A stretch of 30,486 bases of DNA from assembly GCA_003646745.1 (NCBI GenBank), contig QMLM01000001.1, forward strand, positions 1 through 30,486. Reading direction: 5' to 3'. The position numbers and the translations under genes are program-made. Of this stretch, positions 23,229-30,486 are shown one piece after another. Position 1 is the stretch's first letter. Every line of letters begins with the position of its first letter. Below the pieces are notes generated by a model that was not told the DNA's origin, searched no databases, and worked only from the letters and a program-made list of their open reading frames with translations. This stretch comes from Deltaproteobacteria bacterium. Lineage in GTDB: Bacteria; Desulfobacterota; B13-G15; RBG-16-54-18.

Positions 23229-23317
23229 GAATGGCTCTTTGAGCTATCTGTTGGCCTCTTAATACCTTAAGGTTCCAATGTAAGAATTAAAGCGGCTTTT
23301 GACGGCAAATAGCGGTC

Positions 23318-24388
23318 ATGGAGCAAGTACCCCTAAAACCCAGACCTCTTATAACGAAAAGGGGAATCATCGCCTTTGTCTCCATCAGCCTAGCGGCTGC
23401 ATGGATCCTGCTATCCATGTCCTCCTCCCCGGAAACCTGGCAAAATCTGCACCATATAAAGGTAGTCCCACTGCTGCTTTTGGTTGCCGCAGTGATTGCG
23501 ATGTGGTGGCTTGATCTGCTGCGGTTGCGGATTCTTACTTGGGGGGCTAACTCCGATTTTAGCACGTGGTTCGGCTTTCAGTTGGTCTGGGTGAACTTAT
23601 TGGTCTGTGCCGTTACTCCCTTTGAGAGCGGGGGAGGACCAGCCCAGATCATGATGATGACAAAAAAGGGAATCCCCGTAGGTAAAGGAATGGCCATTAC
23701 TTCCATTCGCTCGACCATCACCCTGATATTGCTCTCTTGCACCACTTTGCTGGTGCTCAACTTCTGGCCCCAAATGATGCCCCATTGGCCTCTGAGAAGG
23801 CTATTTTTAGGGATCTCCTTCCCTATCCTTCTATCCATCCTTATCCTGGCGGGGGGGTTGTTCTTCCCCGAAAGGTTAAAATCATGGGGGAAAAAGGTAA
23901 CCTCTTTTTTGCAAAGGTACAGGTTCATCAAGCCAGCCTGGACGGAACGATGGAAGGAGTTCCTCTTCAATATAGTGGATGATCTGAGTGACACCTGTAG
24001 GGGATATATAAGGGAAGGAAAAAGACACCTGATTGGAGCGACACTGATTACCATACTGTTCCTTTGCGCCCATTTTTCCATAGCCCCCCTTATCTTCTGG
24101 TCTTTGGGGGCCCACATCTCCTTCCTGCGGACCATCTTGATCCAGGTCGTCTTAACACTAATGATCTACTTCATCCCCACACCCGGAAGCAGCGGTGCGG
24201 CGGAGGGGGGGTTTTTTCTCCTCTTTTCGCCCTTGATACCTGGCCCAATATTGGGTATATCTGTCCTGCTGTGGCGCTTCTTTACCGTCTATCTTGGGGT
24301 ATTGCTGGGGGCCTTTTCCATCACCCATATCACCCCTTTTTGGACGAAATTGACGGCTCCGGAAAAAATTGTATCCGGGAGGTCTTGA
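23318..24388 (+). CDS. YbhN / LPG-synthase transmembrane-domain family protein (flippase-like)
   Basis: A 356-residue integral membrane protein with roughly eight hydrophobic segments. Family signatures are TPFESGGGPAQ near residue 100 and PTPGSSGAAEGGFFLLF around residue 285, followed by a WRFFTVY segment. These define the UPF0104 group, homologous to the flippase half of MprF lysylphosphatidylglycerol synthase; there is no synthase domain here. A role in lipid movement is predicted for the family but the substrate is unknown. No good Shine-Dalgarno precedes the ATG at 23318. It is separated from the acyltransferase by 139 bases with its own promoter candidate. Its stop codon lies within the -35 of the ribosomal operon promoter. 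Confidence 0.82.
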   Translation: MEQVPLKPRPLITKRGIIAFVSISLAAAWILLSMSSSPETWQNLHHIKVVPLLLLVAAVIAMWWLDLLRLRILTWGANSDFSTWFGFQLVWVNLLVCAVTPFESGGGPAQIMMMTKKGIPVGKGMAITSIRSTITLILLSCTTLLVLNFWPQMMPHWPLRRLFLGISFPILLSILILAGGLFFPERLKSWGKKVTSFLQRYRFIKPAWTERWKEFLFNIVDDLSDTCRGYIREGKRHLIGATLITILFLCAHFSIAPLIFWSLGAHISFLRTILIQVVLTLMIYFIPTPGSSGAAEGGFFLLFSPLIPGPILGISVLLWRFFTVYLGVLLGAFSITHITPFWTKLTAPEKIVSGRS

Positions 24389-24413
24389 CAAAGAAAAATA
24401 AAGTTGATATTAA
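24385..24413 (+). promoter_or_regulatory. strong promoter of the rpsL-rpsG-fusA-tuf operon
   Basis: A perfect TTGACA (24385-24390) overlaps the stop codon of the upstream gene. After exactly 17 bases comes TATTAA (24408-24413), followed by an AT-rich start region. The resulting leader to rpsL is about 170 bases, long enough for autoregulation by S7 as in other str operons. Confidence 0.7.
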
Positions 24414-24591
24414 TATAAAGTTTTACAAAAATTTCATACAAAAGAAGGGCCCGAGGAAATTCTATGAGCGCAGGATAGCTAAGAACAAAAGAAATAGATA
24501 ATTTAAGAAGGGGATTTCCGCGGGCTGCGGCGAAGGAGAATATTTTTGCCCTTTTTAAAAGGGTTTTCTTTTATGGTCTGGGAGGTTGCTG
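24414..24591 (+). other. 5' leader of the str-type operon
   Basis: No convincing gene. It is A-rich first, then has a CCGC-GGGCT-GCGG mini-hairpin near 24518-24530 and a CCCTTTT-T-AAAAGGG inverted repeat (24549-24563) followed by TTTTCTTTT, which could act as an attenuator or weak terminator. A TTG-started basic 38-codon frame (24385-24501) is considered and rejected elsewhere. Confidence 0.4.
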
Positions 24592-24963
24592 ATGCCTACC
24601 ATTAATCAATTGGTGAGAAAAGGCAGGGAGATAATCAAGAAAAAGACTTCTTCTCCGGCCCTGCGGGGGTGCCCTCAAAAACGGGGGGTGTGCGTGAGGG
24701 TCTACACCACCACCCCTAAGAAACCAAACTCAGCCCTGAGGAAGGTGGCCAGGGTCCGCCTTACCAATGGGATGGAGGTAACCGCCTACATCCCCGGTAT
24801 CGGCCATAACCTCCAAGAACATTCGGTGGTGCTGGTGAGGGGAGGAAGAGTAAAGGACTTGCCAGGAGTTCGTTACCATATCATCAGGGGAGCCCTGGAT
24901 GCCCTTGGTGTCGAAGATAGAAGAAAATCTCGTTCTAAATATGGAACGAAAAAGCCCAAATAA
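24592..24963 (+). CDS. rpsL: 30S ribosomal protein S12
   Basis: A 123-residue decoding-centre protein with the canonical N-terminus MPTINQLVRKGRE. The TPKKPNSALRK and GGRVKDLPGVRYH loops carry the ordinary residues at the positions where streptomycin-resistance changes arise, so the gene looks wild type. I start at the ATG at 24592, six bases after ggagg; the frame extends two codons upstream but homology does not. First gene of the operon, 14 bases before rpsG. Confidence 0.99.
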   Translation: MPTINQLVRKGREIIKKKTSSPALRGCPQKRGVCVRVYTTTPKKPNSALRKVARVRLTNGMEVTAYIPGIGHNLQEHSVVLVRGGRVKDLPGVRYHIIRGALDALGVEDRRKSRSKYGTKKPK

Positions 24964-24977
24964 AATGGGAGATTAAG

Positions 24978-25448
24978 ATGCCGAGAAGAGGGGTAGTAAA
25001 AAAGAGACAGATCCAGCCTGATCCTAAATATAAAGATGTCTTGGTGGCCAAGTTCATCAACTGCATCATGCGAGACGGGAAAAAGAGCCTGGCCGAGAGG
25101 ATATTCTATAATTCTTTGGAAATCTTAAGGGATAGGATAAAGGATGATCCCCTCAAGGTCTTCAAACAGGCAGTGGACAATGTAAAGCCTGTGCTGGAGG
25201 TGAAGCCGCGGCGGGTAGGAGGGGCAACCTATCAAGTCCCAGTGGAAGTGAGGCCAGATCGTCGAACGAGTTTGGCCATTCGCTGGATAATCCAGTTCGC
25301 TAAGTCCCGTCCAGAAAAGACAATGCAGGAGAGACTGGCTGCAGAGCTCTTAGATGCCGCCAATAACAGGGGGGCATCCATTAAAAAGAAAGAGGATACC
25401 CATAGGATGGCTGAGGCCAATAAGGCCTTTGCCCACTATCGCTGGTAG
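24978..25448 (+). CDS. rpsG: 30S ribosomal protein S7
   Basis: A 156-residue protein, the standard length, that nucleates assembly of the 30S head and binds 16S rRNA. Conserved stretches include VGGATYQVPVEVRPDRR and the C-terminal MAEANKAFAHYRW. In many bacteria S7 represses its own operon by binding the leader or rpsL-rpsG junction. It lies between rpsL and fusA in the usual order. Confidence 0.99.
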   Translation: MPRRGVVKKRQIQPDPKYKDVLVAKFINCIMRDGKKSLAERIFYNSLEILRDRIKDDPLKVFKQAVDNVKPVLEVKPRRVGGATYQVPVEVRPDRRTSLAIRWIIQFAKSRPEKTMQERLAAELLDAANNRGASIKKKEDTHRMAEANKAFAHYRW

Positions 25449-25463
25449 GGAGGACTTCAAAGA

Positions 25464-27578
25464 TTGGCTAGATTGATACCATTGGAAAGGGTCAGAAATA
25501 TCGGGATTATGGCCCATATAGACGCCGGCAAGACCACTACCACCGAGCGAATACTCTATTACACTGGTGTCTCTTATAGGATGGGCGAGGTACATGAAGG
25601 TTCGGCGATAATGGACTGGATGCAGCAAGAGCAAGAAAGGGGTATCACCATCACCTCTGCAGCGACCACCTGTTTCTGGCGCGAGCATCGCATCAATATT
25701 ATAGATACCCCTGGTCATGTAGACTTCACCATGGAAGTGGAAAGGTCGCTGCGGGTACTGGATGGAGCTATCGCCATCTTCTGCGCGGTGGCTGGAGTCG
25801 AGCCCCAATCCGAGACCGTCTGGCGGCAGGCAGAAAAATATGGAATCCCCCGAATCGCCTTCGTCAACAAGATGGATAGGGTGGGTGCGGACTATTGGAG
25901 GACCATCCAGATGATGAAGGATCGATTAAATGCTCGCCCTCTCCCCCTGCAGCTCCCCTTGGGGAAAGAGGAGGATTTCGTCGGGATCATCGACTTGGTA
26001 GAGATGAGGGCTGTTGTCTACGATGCCACCACCTTGGGGGCTCGATACCACTTTATAGAGATACCTGCGGATATGAAGGATGAGGCCTTGAGGCATCGGG
26101 AGCTGATCTTGGAGGTGGCGGCAGAGGTGGATGAATCTTTAATGGAAAAATACGTGGATGGCTCAGAAATCACCCCGGCGGAGATCAAGGGGGCCATCAG
26201 ACAGGCCACATTGAGGCTTGAGGTGGTACCGGTGCTGTGTGGGGCGGCCTTCAAGAACCGAGGGGTTCAACCCCTGCTTGACGCAGTGGTTGACTATCTC
26301 CCCTCTCCCCTGGATGTCCCCGAGATTGAGGGAAGCAGACCCGATAGAGGGGTGGAAAGAAGGCGTCCTGCTGACGATGAGCCTTTCTCCGCCTTGGCCT
26401 TTAAGCTCATGAACGATCCTTTTGTGGGGCATCTCACCTATCTGAGAATCTACTCGGGCTCTCTACGGGCAGGCAGTACTGTATACAACGCCACCCGTGC
26501 AAGGCAGGAGAGAATAGGAAGACTCCTTAAGATGCACGCCAACAAAAGAGAGGAGATCAAGGAGGTATACGCCGGAGATATCGTGGCTGCAGTCGGCTTG
26601 AAGAATACCTCCACCGGCGATACCCTCTCAGACAAGGAACATCCCATCATCTTAGAGGCCATTGAATTCCCGGAGCCGGTCATTTCGGTCTCCATAGAGC
26701 CCAAGACTAAGGCAGACCTGGACAAACTAGCAGCGGCGTTGCATAAACTGGCCTTAGAAGATCCCTCCTTTCGAGTCAAGACCGATGAGGAGACAGGACA
26801 AACCTTAATCTCAGGAATGGGGGAGTTGCACCTGGAGGTCATCGTAGACCGACTCCTTCGTGAGTTTAAGGTAGATGCACGTGTAGGAACCCCTGAGGTT
26901 AGCTATCGAGAGGCCATCACGAAGACTGTAGAGGGAGAGGGAAGATATATCAAACAGACAGGGGGGCGTGGACAGTACGGGCATGTGGTACTGAGATTAG
27001 AACCCCTTGAACCTGGAGCTGGATTTGAGTTTATAAACAAGGTGACGGGAGGGGCCATACCCAAGGAATTTATCCCCGCCGTGGAACAAGGCCTCAGAGA
27101 GGCGATGCAACGAGGGGTCCTTGCCGGCTATCCCTTAATTGATTTGAGGGTCACCCTCCTGGATGGTTCTTATCACGAAGTGGACTCCTCAGACCTCGCC
27201 TTTAAGATAGCGGCCTCTGTAGGCCTCAAAGATCTTGCCCTTAAAGCGAACCCCATCATATTGGAACCCATTATGTCGCTGGAGGTCGTCTTACCTGAGG
27301 AGTTCCTGGGAGAGGTAATAGGCGATCTCAACGCCAGGAGAGGCAAGATCTGTGGTATTGACGCCCGCAAGGGGATCCAAGTAATAGAGGCGGAGGTCCC
27401 CTTGGCTGAGATGTTCGGTTATGCAACCGATCTGCGCTCCCTGACCCAGGGCAGGGCCAACTACACTATGCAGTTTTCCCAATACAAACCCTTGTCCCCT
27501 GCTATAATGGAGGCGATAATTGCCCACCGAAGGGGCGTTGGATTACCCTTAATTTCAAAAAGGAAGGAGGTCATCTGA
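25464..27578 (+). CDS. fusA: Elongation factor G
   Basis: A 704-residue translocase GTPase. G motifs: MAHIDAGKTTTTERIL (G1), DTPGHVDF (G3) and NKMDR (G4). Domain II through V follow with no gaps; the domain IV segment GRGQYGHV is present. It starts with TTG at 25464, with agggagg about ten bases upstream and the family N-terminus MARLIPLERVRNIGIMAH; no in-frame ATG gives a full N-terminus. Its TGA overlaps the tuf ATG by one base (TGATG). Codon use is like the neighbours (CTC, AGG, ATC), in contrast with tuf. Confidence 0.99.
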   Translation: MARLIPLERVRNIGIMAHIDAGKTTTTERILYYTGVSYRMGEVHEGSAIMDWMQQEQERGITITSAATTCFWREHRINIIDTPGHVDFTMEVERSLRVLDGAIAIFCAVAGVEPQSETVWRQAEKYGIPRIAFVNKMDRVGADYWRTIQMMKDRLNARPLPLQLPLGKEEDFVGIIDLVEMRAVVYDATTLGARYHFIEIPADMKDEALRHRELILEVAAEVDESLMEKYVDGSEITPAEIKGAIRQATLRLEVVPVLCGAAFKNRGVQPLLDAVVDYLPSPLDVPEIEGSRPDRGVERRRPADDEPFSALAFKLMNDPFVGHLTYLRIYSGSLRAGSTVYNATRARQERIGRLLKMHANKREEIKEVYAGDIVAAVGLKNTSTGDTLSDKEHPIILEAIEFPEPVISVSIEPKTKADLDKLAAALHKLALEDPSFRVKTDEETGQTLISGMGELHLEVIVDRLLREFKVDARVGTPEVSYREAITKTVEGEGRYIKQTGGRGQYGHVVLRLEPLEPGAGFEFINKVTGGAIPKEFIPAVEQGLREAMQRGVLAGYPLIDLRVTLLDGSYHEVDSSDLAFKIAASVGLKDLALKANPIILEPIMSLEVVLPEEFLGEVIGDLNARRGKICGIDARKGIQVIEAEVPLAEMFGYATDLRSLTQGRANYTMQFSQYKPLSPAIMEAIIAHRRGVGLPLISKRKEVI

Positions 27579-28777
27579 TGTCGAAGCCTAAGTTTGAGCG
27601 TCGTAAGCCTCATGTGAACATAGGGACTATTGGGCATGTGGATCATGGTAAGACTACTTTGACGAGTGCGATAACGAAGGTATTGAATTTGCGTCAGTTG
27701 GCGGATTATATGCCGTTTGATCAGATTGACAAGGCGCCGGAGGAGAAGGAGCGGGGTTTGACGATAGCGATTGCGCATGTGGAGTATGAGACTGAGAAGC
27801 GTCATTATGCGCACATAGATTGTCCTGGTCATGCGGATTATATTAAGAATATGATCACGGGGGCGGCGCAGATGGATGGTACTATTTTGGTGGTTTCGGC
27901 GGCGGATGGTCCGATGCCGCAGACCAGGGAGCATGTGTTGTTGGCCAAGCAGGTGAGGGTTCCTTCTGTAGTGGTTTTTTTGAACAAGGTGGACATGGTG
28001 GATGATGTGGAGTTGTTGGATTTGGTGGAGTTGGAGGTGCGGGAGTTATTGAGTGGTTATGATTTTCCTGGGGATGAGGTGCCTGTGGTGCGGGGTAGTG
28101 CTTTGCGGGCTTTGGAGAGTGATTCTAGGGATCCTGATGCGCCGGAGTATGAGTGTATATGGGAGTTGTTGAGGGCGGTGGATGAGTTTATACCTGAGCC
28201 GGTGCGGGATGTGGAGAAGGATTTTTTGATGCCGATAGAGGATGTCTTTAGTATATCTGGTCGGGGTACGGTGGTTACTGGTCGTGTGGAGCGTGGTGTG
28301 GTGAAGGTGGGAGATGAGGTGGAGATAGTGGGTATACGTCCTACGGCCAAGACGGTGGTCACGGGTGTGGAGATGTTTCGTAAGGTGTTGGATGAGGGGC
28401 GTGCTGGTGACAACATAGGGGTGTTGTTGCGGGGTATCAAGCGTGATGAGGTGGAGCGTGGTCAGGTCTTGGCTCGGCCTGGCAGTATTACTCCTCATCG
28501 TAACTTTAGGGGTGAGGTCTATGTATTGACGAAGGAGGAGGGTGGTCGTCATACGCCCTTTTTCAGTGGGTATCGTCCTCAGTTTTATTTTCGTACTACT
28601 GATGTCACGGGGGTGGTGACCTTGCCTGAGGGTGTGGAGATGGTGATGCCTGGGGACAATGTGAATTTGCAGGTGGAGTTGATCACCTCTATCGCCTTGG
28701 AGAGGGAGTTGAGGTTTGCCATCCGGGAGGGCGGCCGCACAGTAGGGGCAGGCGTGGTCACCGAAATCCTGGAATAA
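27578..28777 (+). CDS. tuf: Elongation factor Tu (compositionally mosaic gene)
   Basis: A 399-residue EF-Tu. GTPase motifs: GHVDHGKT (G1), ERGLTIAIAHVEYET (switch I), DCPGHADY (G3), NKVDM (G4), GSAL (G5); domains II and III are complete. It delivers aminoacyl-tRNA to the ribosome. Codon use differs sharply from all neighbours: from the start to about 28680 leucine is almost always TTG, arginine mostly CGT and isoleucine often ATA, and the coding strand is G+T rich. The last hundred or so bases return to ATC, GCC, AGG and GTC as in fusA. This suggests a mosaic formed by transfer or conversion, or selection specific to tuf. Expression is coupled to fusA by TGATG with aaggaggtc upstream. Confidence 0.98.
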   Translation: MSKPKFERRKPHVNIGTIGHVDHGKTTLTSAITKVLNLRQLADYMPFDQIDKAPEEKERGLTIAIAHVEYETEKRHYAHIDCPGHADYIKNMITGAAQMDGTILVVSAADGPMPQTREHVLLAKQVRVPSVVVFLNKVDMVDDVELLDLVELEVRELLSGYDFPGDEVPVVRGSALRALESDSRDPDAPEYECIWELLRAVDEFIPEPVRDVEKDFLMPIEDVFSISGRGTVVTGRVERGVVKVGDEVEIVGIRPTAKTVVTGVEMFRKVLDEGRAGDNIGVLLRGIKRDEVERGQVLARPGSITPHRNFRGEVYVLTKEEGGRHTPFFSGYRPQFYFRTTDVTGVVTLPEGVEMVMPGDNVNLQVELITSIALERELRFAIREGGRTVGAGVVTEILE

Positions 28778-28789
28778 AAGGCAAAAGAG

Positions 28790-28939
28790 ATGAGGATAAT
28801 CGTAACCCTTGCGTGCACAGAATGTAAAAGGAGGAATTATACTACCACGAAAAATAAAAAGACTAAGCCGGATAAGTTAGAGTTTAGAAAATATTGTCGT
28901 TTTTGCCAAAAGCATACACTTCACAGAGAGATAAAATAG
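28790..28939 (+). CDS. rpmG: 50S ribosomal protein L33
   Basis: A 49-residue basic protein starting MRIIVTLACTECKRRNY and ending LHREIK. It has two CxxC pairs (C9, C12 and C36, C39), the zinc-binding (C+) form of L33. Lies 12 bases after tuf and just before tRNA-Trp, an arrangement common in bacteria. The stop is TAG at 28937-28939. Confidence 0.95.
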   Translation: MRIIVTLACTECKRRNYTTTKNKKTKPDKLEFRKYCRFCQKHTLHREIK

Positions 28940-28992
28940 ACTCAGGGACTTTACAAAGGAAGGTCTCTCTGCCTTCTAATCTAAATAACTGT

Positions 28993-29069
28993 AGGCCAGT
29001 AGCTCGAACGGCTAGAGCACCGGACTCCAAATCCGGGGGTTGGGGGTTCGAATCCCTCCTGGCCTGCCA
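28993..29069 (+). tRNA. trnW: tRNA-Trp (anticodon CCA), with encoded CCA end
   Basis: A full 77-base cloverleaf. The acceptor stem AGGCCAG (28993-28999) pairs with CTGGCCT (29059-29065), followed by discriminator G and encoded CCA. The anticodon stem CCGGA/TCCGG closes the loop CTCCAAA, giving anticodon CCA. The D-arm (GCTC/GAGC) and the T-arm with TTCGAAT are in place. It lies between rpmG and secE, as in many bacterial genomes. Confidence 0.97.
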
Positions 29070-29137
29070 GTGTTCCTTTTTTATTCTTTCCGAGTACCTT
29101 TTTATTCCTGGGTCAGGAGTTGAAGGAAGGGTATTTG

Positions 29138-29335
29138 ATGGCTGTTGATATAAAAAAATTCATTCAATTCCTAAAGGAGGTCAAGATTGAGCTCAAGCGG
29201 GTTACTTGGCCTTCCCGTAAAGAGACGTTGGCGGGGACAGCGGTGGTGCTGGTCATCGTCTTCATCACAGCCTTCTTTTTAGGGATTGTGGACTTGGGGC
29301 TTTCCAAGTTGATCAAAATAATCCTCAGTGGTTGA
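29138..29335 (+). CDS. secE: Preprotein translocase subunit SecE
   Basis: A 65-residue short form of SecE: an amphipathic cytoplasmic segment with the conserved VKIELKRVTWPSRKET, then a single transmembrane helix (about residues 33-55). It clamps SecY in the Sec translocon. I use the ATG at 29138, seven bases after ggaaggg, rather than the upstream in-frame TTG. It precedes nusG by 36 bases. Confidence 0.97.
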   Translation: MAVDIKKFIQFLKEVKIELKRVTWPSRKETLAGTAVVLVIVFITAFFLGIVDLGLSKLIKIILSG

Positions 29336-29371
29336 TCTCAAAATAGCATCGGTTGTAGGAAGGTATTTGTT

Positions 29372-29935
29372 ATGGCCCAAAGGTGGTATATCGTCCATAC
29401 CTATTCTGGATATGAGAATAAGGTGAAGGCCTCTCTGGAGGAGAGGATCAGGAAGTTTGAGGAGGAAAAGGAGAAACAAGGGGAGAAAGGTGCACGAGGT
29501 AAATATTTCTCTGAGATCTTGGTTCCCACGGAGACGGTAATAGAGCTGGTTAAAGGGAAAAAGAAGACCTCCTCCCGCAAGATTTTTCCCGGCTATGTCT
29601 TGGTAAAGATGGAGCTAAATGACGAGACCTGGCATGTGGTGAAAGATACACCAAAGGTAACAGGGTTTGCAGGCAGTCGAACCAACCCAACCCCCCTTTC
29701 CGATAAGGAGGCGGAGGAGCTCATAGCCCAAATTACAGAAGGCGCCTATACCCCCAAACCGAAGGTCACCTTCAACGAGGGGGAGAGCGTGCGGGTGATC
29801 GATGGTCCGTTTACCAACTTTGTGGGGACTGTTCAGGAGGTAAGGCCAGATAAGAGGAAGGTGAAGGTTCTGATCAGCATCTTCGGCAGAGCGACTCCCA
29901 TAGAATTGGACTTTATTCAGATAGAACGCAATTGA
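29372..29935 (+). CDS. nusG: Transcription elongation/antitermination factor NusG
   Basis: A 187-residue protein with the NGN domain (KWYIVHTYSGYE-like start, here RWYIVHTYSGYENKV) and a C-terminal KOW domain (about residues 130-187; EGESVRVIDGPFTNFVGTV). It contacts RNA polymerase and couples it to the ribosome through S10. A charged insert with GKKKTSSRK (about residues 65-75) lies in the NGN domain, as in many homologues. It sits 13 bases before rplK. Confidence 0.98.
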   Translation: MAQRWYIVHTYSGYENKVKASLEERIRKFEEEKEKQGEKGARGKYFSEILVPTETVIELVKGKKKTSSRKIFPGYVLVKMELNDETWHVVKDTPKVTGFAGSRTNPTPLSDKEAEELIAQITEGAYTPKPKVTFNEGESVRVIDGPFTNFVGTVQEVRPDKRKVKVLISIFGRATPIELDFIQIERN

Positions 29936-29948
29936 TGACGGAGGCATT

Positions 29949-30377
29949 ATGGCGAAAAAAAAGGAGGTAATGGGTTCTATAAAGCTCCAGATCCCGGCTG
30001 GACAGGCCACCCCCTCTCCCCCCGTGGGTCCTGCCCTGGGGCAGTATGGCCTTAACATTATGGAATTTTGCAAGGCCTTTAACGAAAAGACAAAAGGCCA
30101 AGAGGGGACCATTATTCCTGTGGTCATTACGGTCTATACCGATAGAACATATAGCTTTGTTACCAAGACTCCACCCACTCCGATCCTTTTAAAACAAGCC
30201 GCCAAGATCGCTAAGGGATCTGGAGAGCCCAACAGGAACAAGGTGGGCAAAGTTACCAAGGATCAGATCAGAGAGATTGCTCAGATCAAGATGCCTGATC
30301 TCAACGCCAATGATCTGGAAGGGGCCATTAAGATGATCGAGGGGACGGCCAAGAGTATGGGAATAGAGATTGTGTGA
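29949..30377 (+). CDS. rplK: 50S ribosomal protein L11
   Basis: A 142-residue protein of the GTPase-associated centre. The N-terminal domain has the proline-rich IPAGQATPSPPVGPALGQYG loop, and the C-terminal rRNA-binding domain has DLNANDLEGAIKMIEGTAKSMGI. Standard length. It is followed after 11 bases by rplA; L1 commonly represses this pair. Confidence 0.99.
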   Translation: MAKKKEVMGSIKLQIPAGQATPSPPVGPALGQYGLNIMEFCKAFNEKTKGQEGTIIPVVITVYTDRTYSFVTKTPPTPILLKQAAKIAKGSGEPNRNKVGKVTKDQIREIAQIKMPDLNANDLEGAIKMIEGTAKSMGIEIV

Positions 30378-30388
30378 GGTAAGGGACA

Positions 30389-30486
30389 ATGGGCAAGAGG
30401 GGTAAAAAATACGAAGAGGCCAGAAAGAAGGTCGATAGGACTAAAAGGTATGACTTGGAGGAGGCCTTACATCTACTGCCAGAAAC
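30389..30486 (+). CDS. rplA: 50S ribosomal protein L1, N-terminal part (runs off right edge)
   Basis: The first 32 codons are present: MGKRGKKYEEARKKVDR, then a YDLEEALHLLP segment, a typical L1 start. The ATG at 30389 follows gaggtaaggg. The rest is outside the window. Position after rplK supports the call. Confidence 0.93.
   Translation, partial: MGKRGKKYEEARKKVDRTKRYDLEEALHLLPE

Noticed and set aside
24385..24501. A 38-codon TTG-started basic frame (begins MTKKNKVDINIKFYKN) before rpsL
   Set aside because: Its start codon lies inside the -35 hexamer of a strong promoter, the ggagg is only two bases from the TTG, and the lysine/asparagine content follows from A-rich DNA. I recognise no family.
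28046..28552. Minus-strand open frame (168 codons) opposite tuf, rich in Thr, His and Arg
   Set aside because: Produced by the G+T-rich codon pattern of tuf on the other strand. It is a symptom of the odd codon use, not a gene.
28940..28992. Possible separate promoter (TTTACA with TCTAAT) before tRNA-Trp
   Set aside because: The spacer is 19 bases and the -35 is imperfect. tRNA-Trp is more simply transcribed from the operon and processed.

Overview
The window looks like chromosome of an anaerobic, Gram-negative bacterium. Evidence: an LpxL/HtrB-type lipid A acyltransferase, an oxygen-labile 2-hydroxyacyl-CoA dehydratase activator, a cobalamin/radical-SAM protein, an [FeFe]-hydrogenase-related protein, and a complex I whose NADH-input subunits are replaced by an SfrB-like NADPH:ferredoxin-type flavoprotein. 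A Desulfobacterota-like (former Deltaproteobacteria) host is my best guess; it is an inference, not a demonstrated assignment. No phage, IS element or CRISPR array is visible.

Positions 19694 to 5160 (minus strand) hold a nearly complete complex I operon in canonical order: nuoA, nuoB, a nuoCD fusion, [nuoE and nuoF missing], a NuoF-C-terminal/GltD hybrid, nuoG, H, I, J, K, L, M, N. Two things stand out. First, nuoB carries an in-frame TGA exactly at the first cysteine of the tandem-Cys pair that binds the terminal cluster N2. The reading frame and family signature are intact on both sides, and a SECIS-like hairpin follows, so this is a candidate selenocysteine NuoB (or a single-base error). 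Second, the nuoE-nuoF slot is filled by a GltD-type FAD/NADPH protein with only the N3-cluster domain of NuoF, suggesting NADPH rather than NADH as electron donor.

Positions 5056 to 1 (minus strand) continue directly into a redox-signalling and hydrogenase cluster: DRTGG protein, RsbW-like ATPase, [FeFe]-hydrogenase-like sensor (all four H-cluster cysteines, but no proton-transfer cysteine), a second DRTGG protein, PHP protein, a histidine-kinase-type ATPase, then HndA/HydC-like (NuoE), HndB-like ferredoxin, and the start of an HndC/HydB-like NuoF that runs off the left edge. This resembles the gene neighbourhoods of multimeric electron-bifurcating [FeFe] hydrogenases; the catalytic subunit would be expected just outside the window.

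Positions 19938 to 24388 (plus strand) are a small group: a 2-hydroxyacyl-CoA dehydratase activator homologue, a B12-binding radical SAM protein, an LpxL-like acyltransferase and a YbhN/LPG-synthase-type flippase-like membrane protein. Positions 24385 to 30486 (plus strand) are the translation/transcription core: promoter, rpsL, rpsG, fusA, tuf, rpmG, tRNA-Trp, secE, nusG, rplK and the start of rplA. The tuf gene has codon use strikingly unlike its neighbours for about its first 1.1 kb and then returns to local style, so it looks mosaic.
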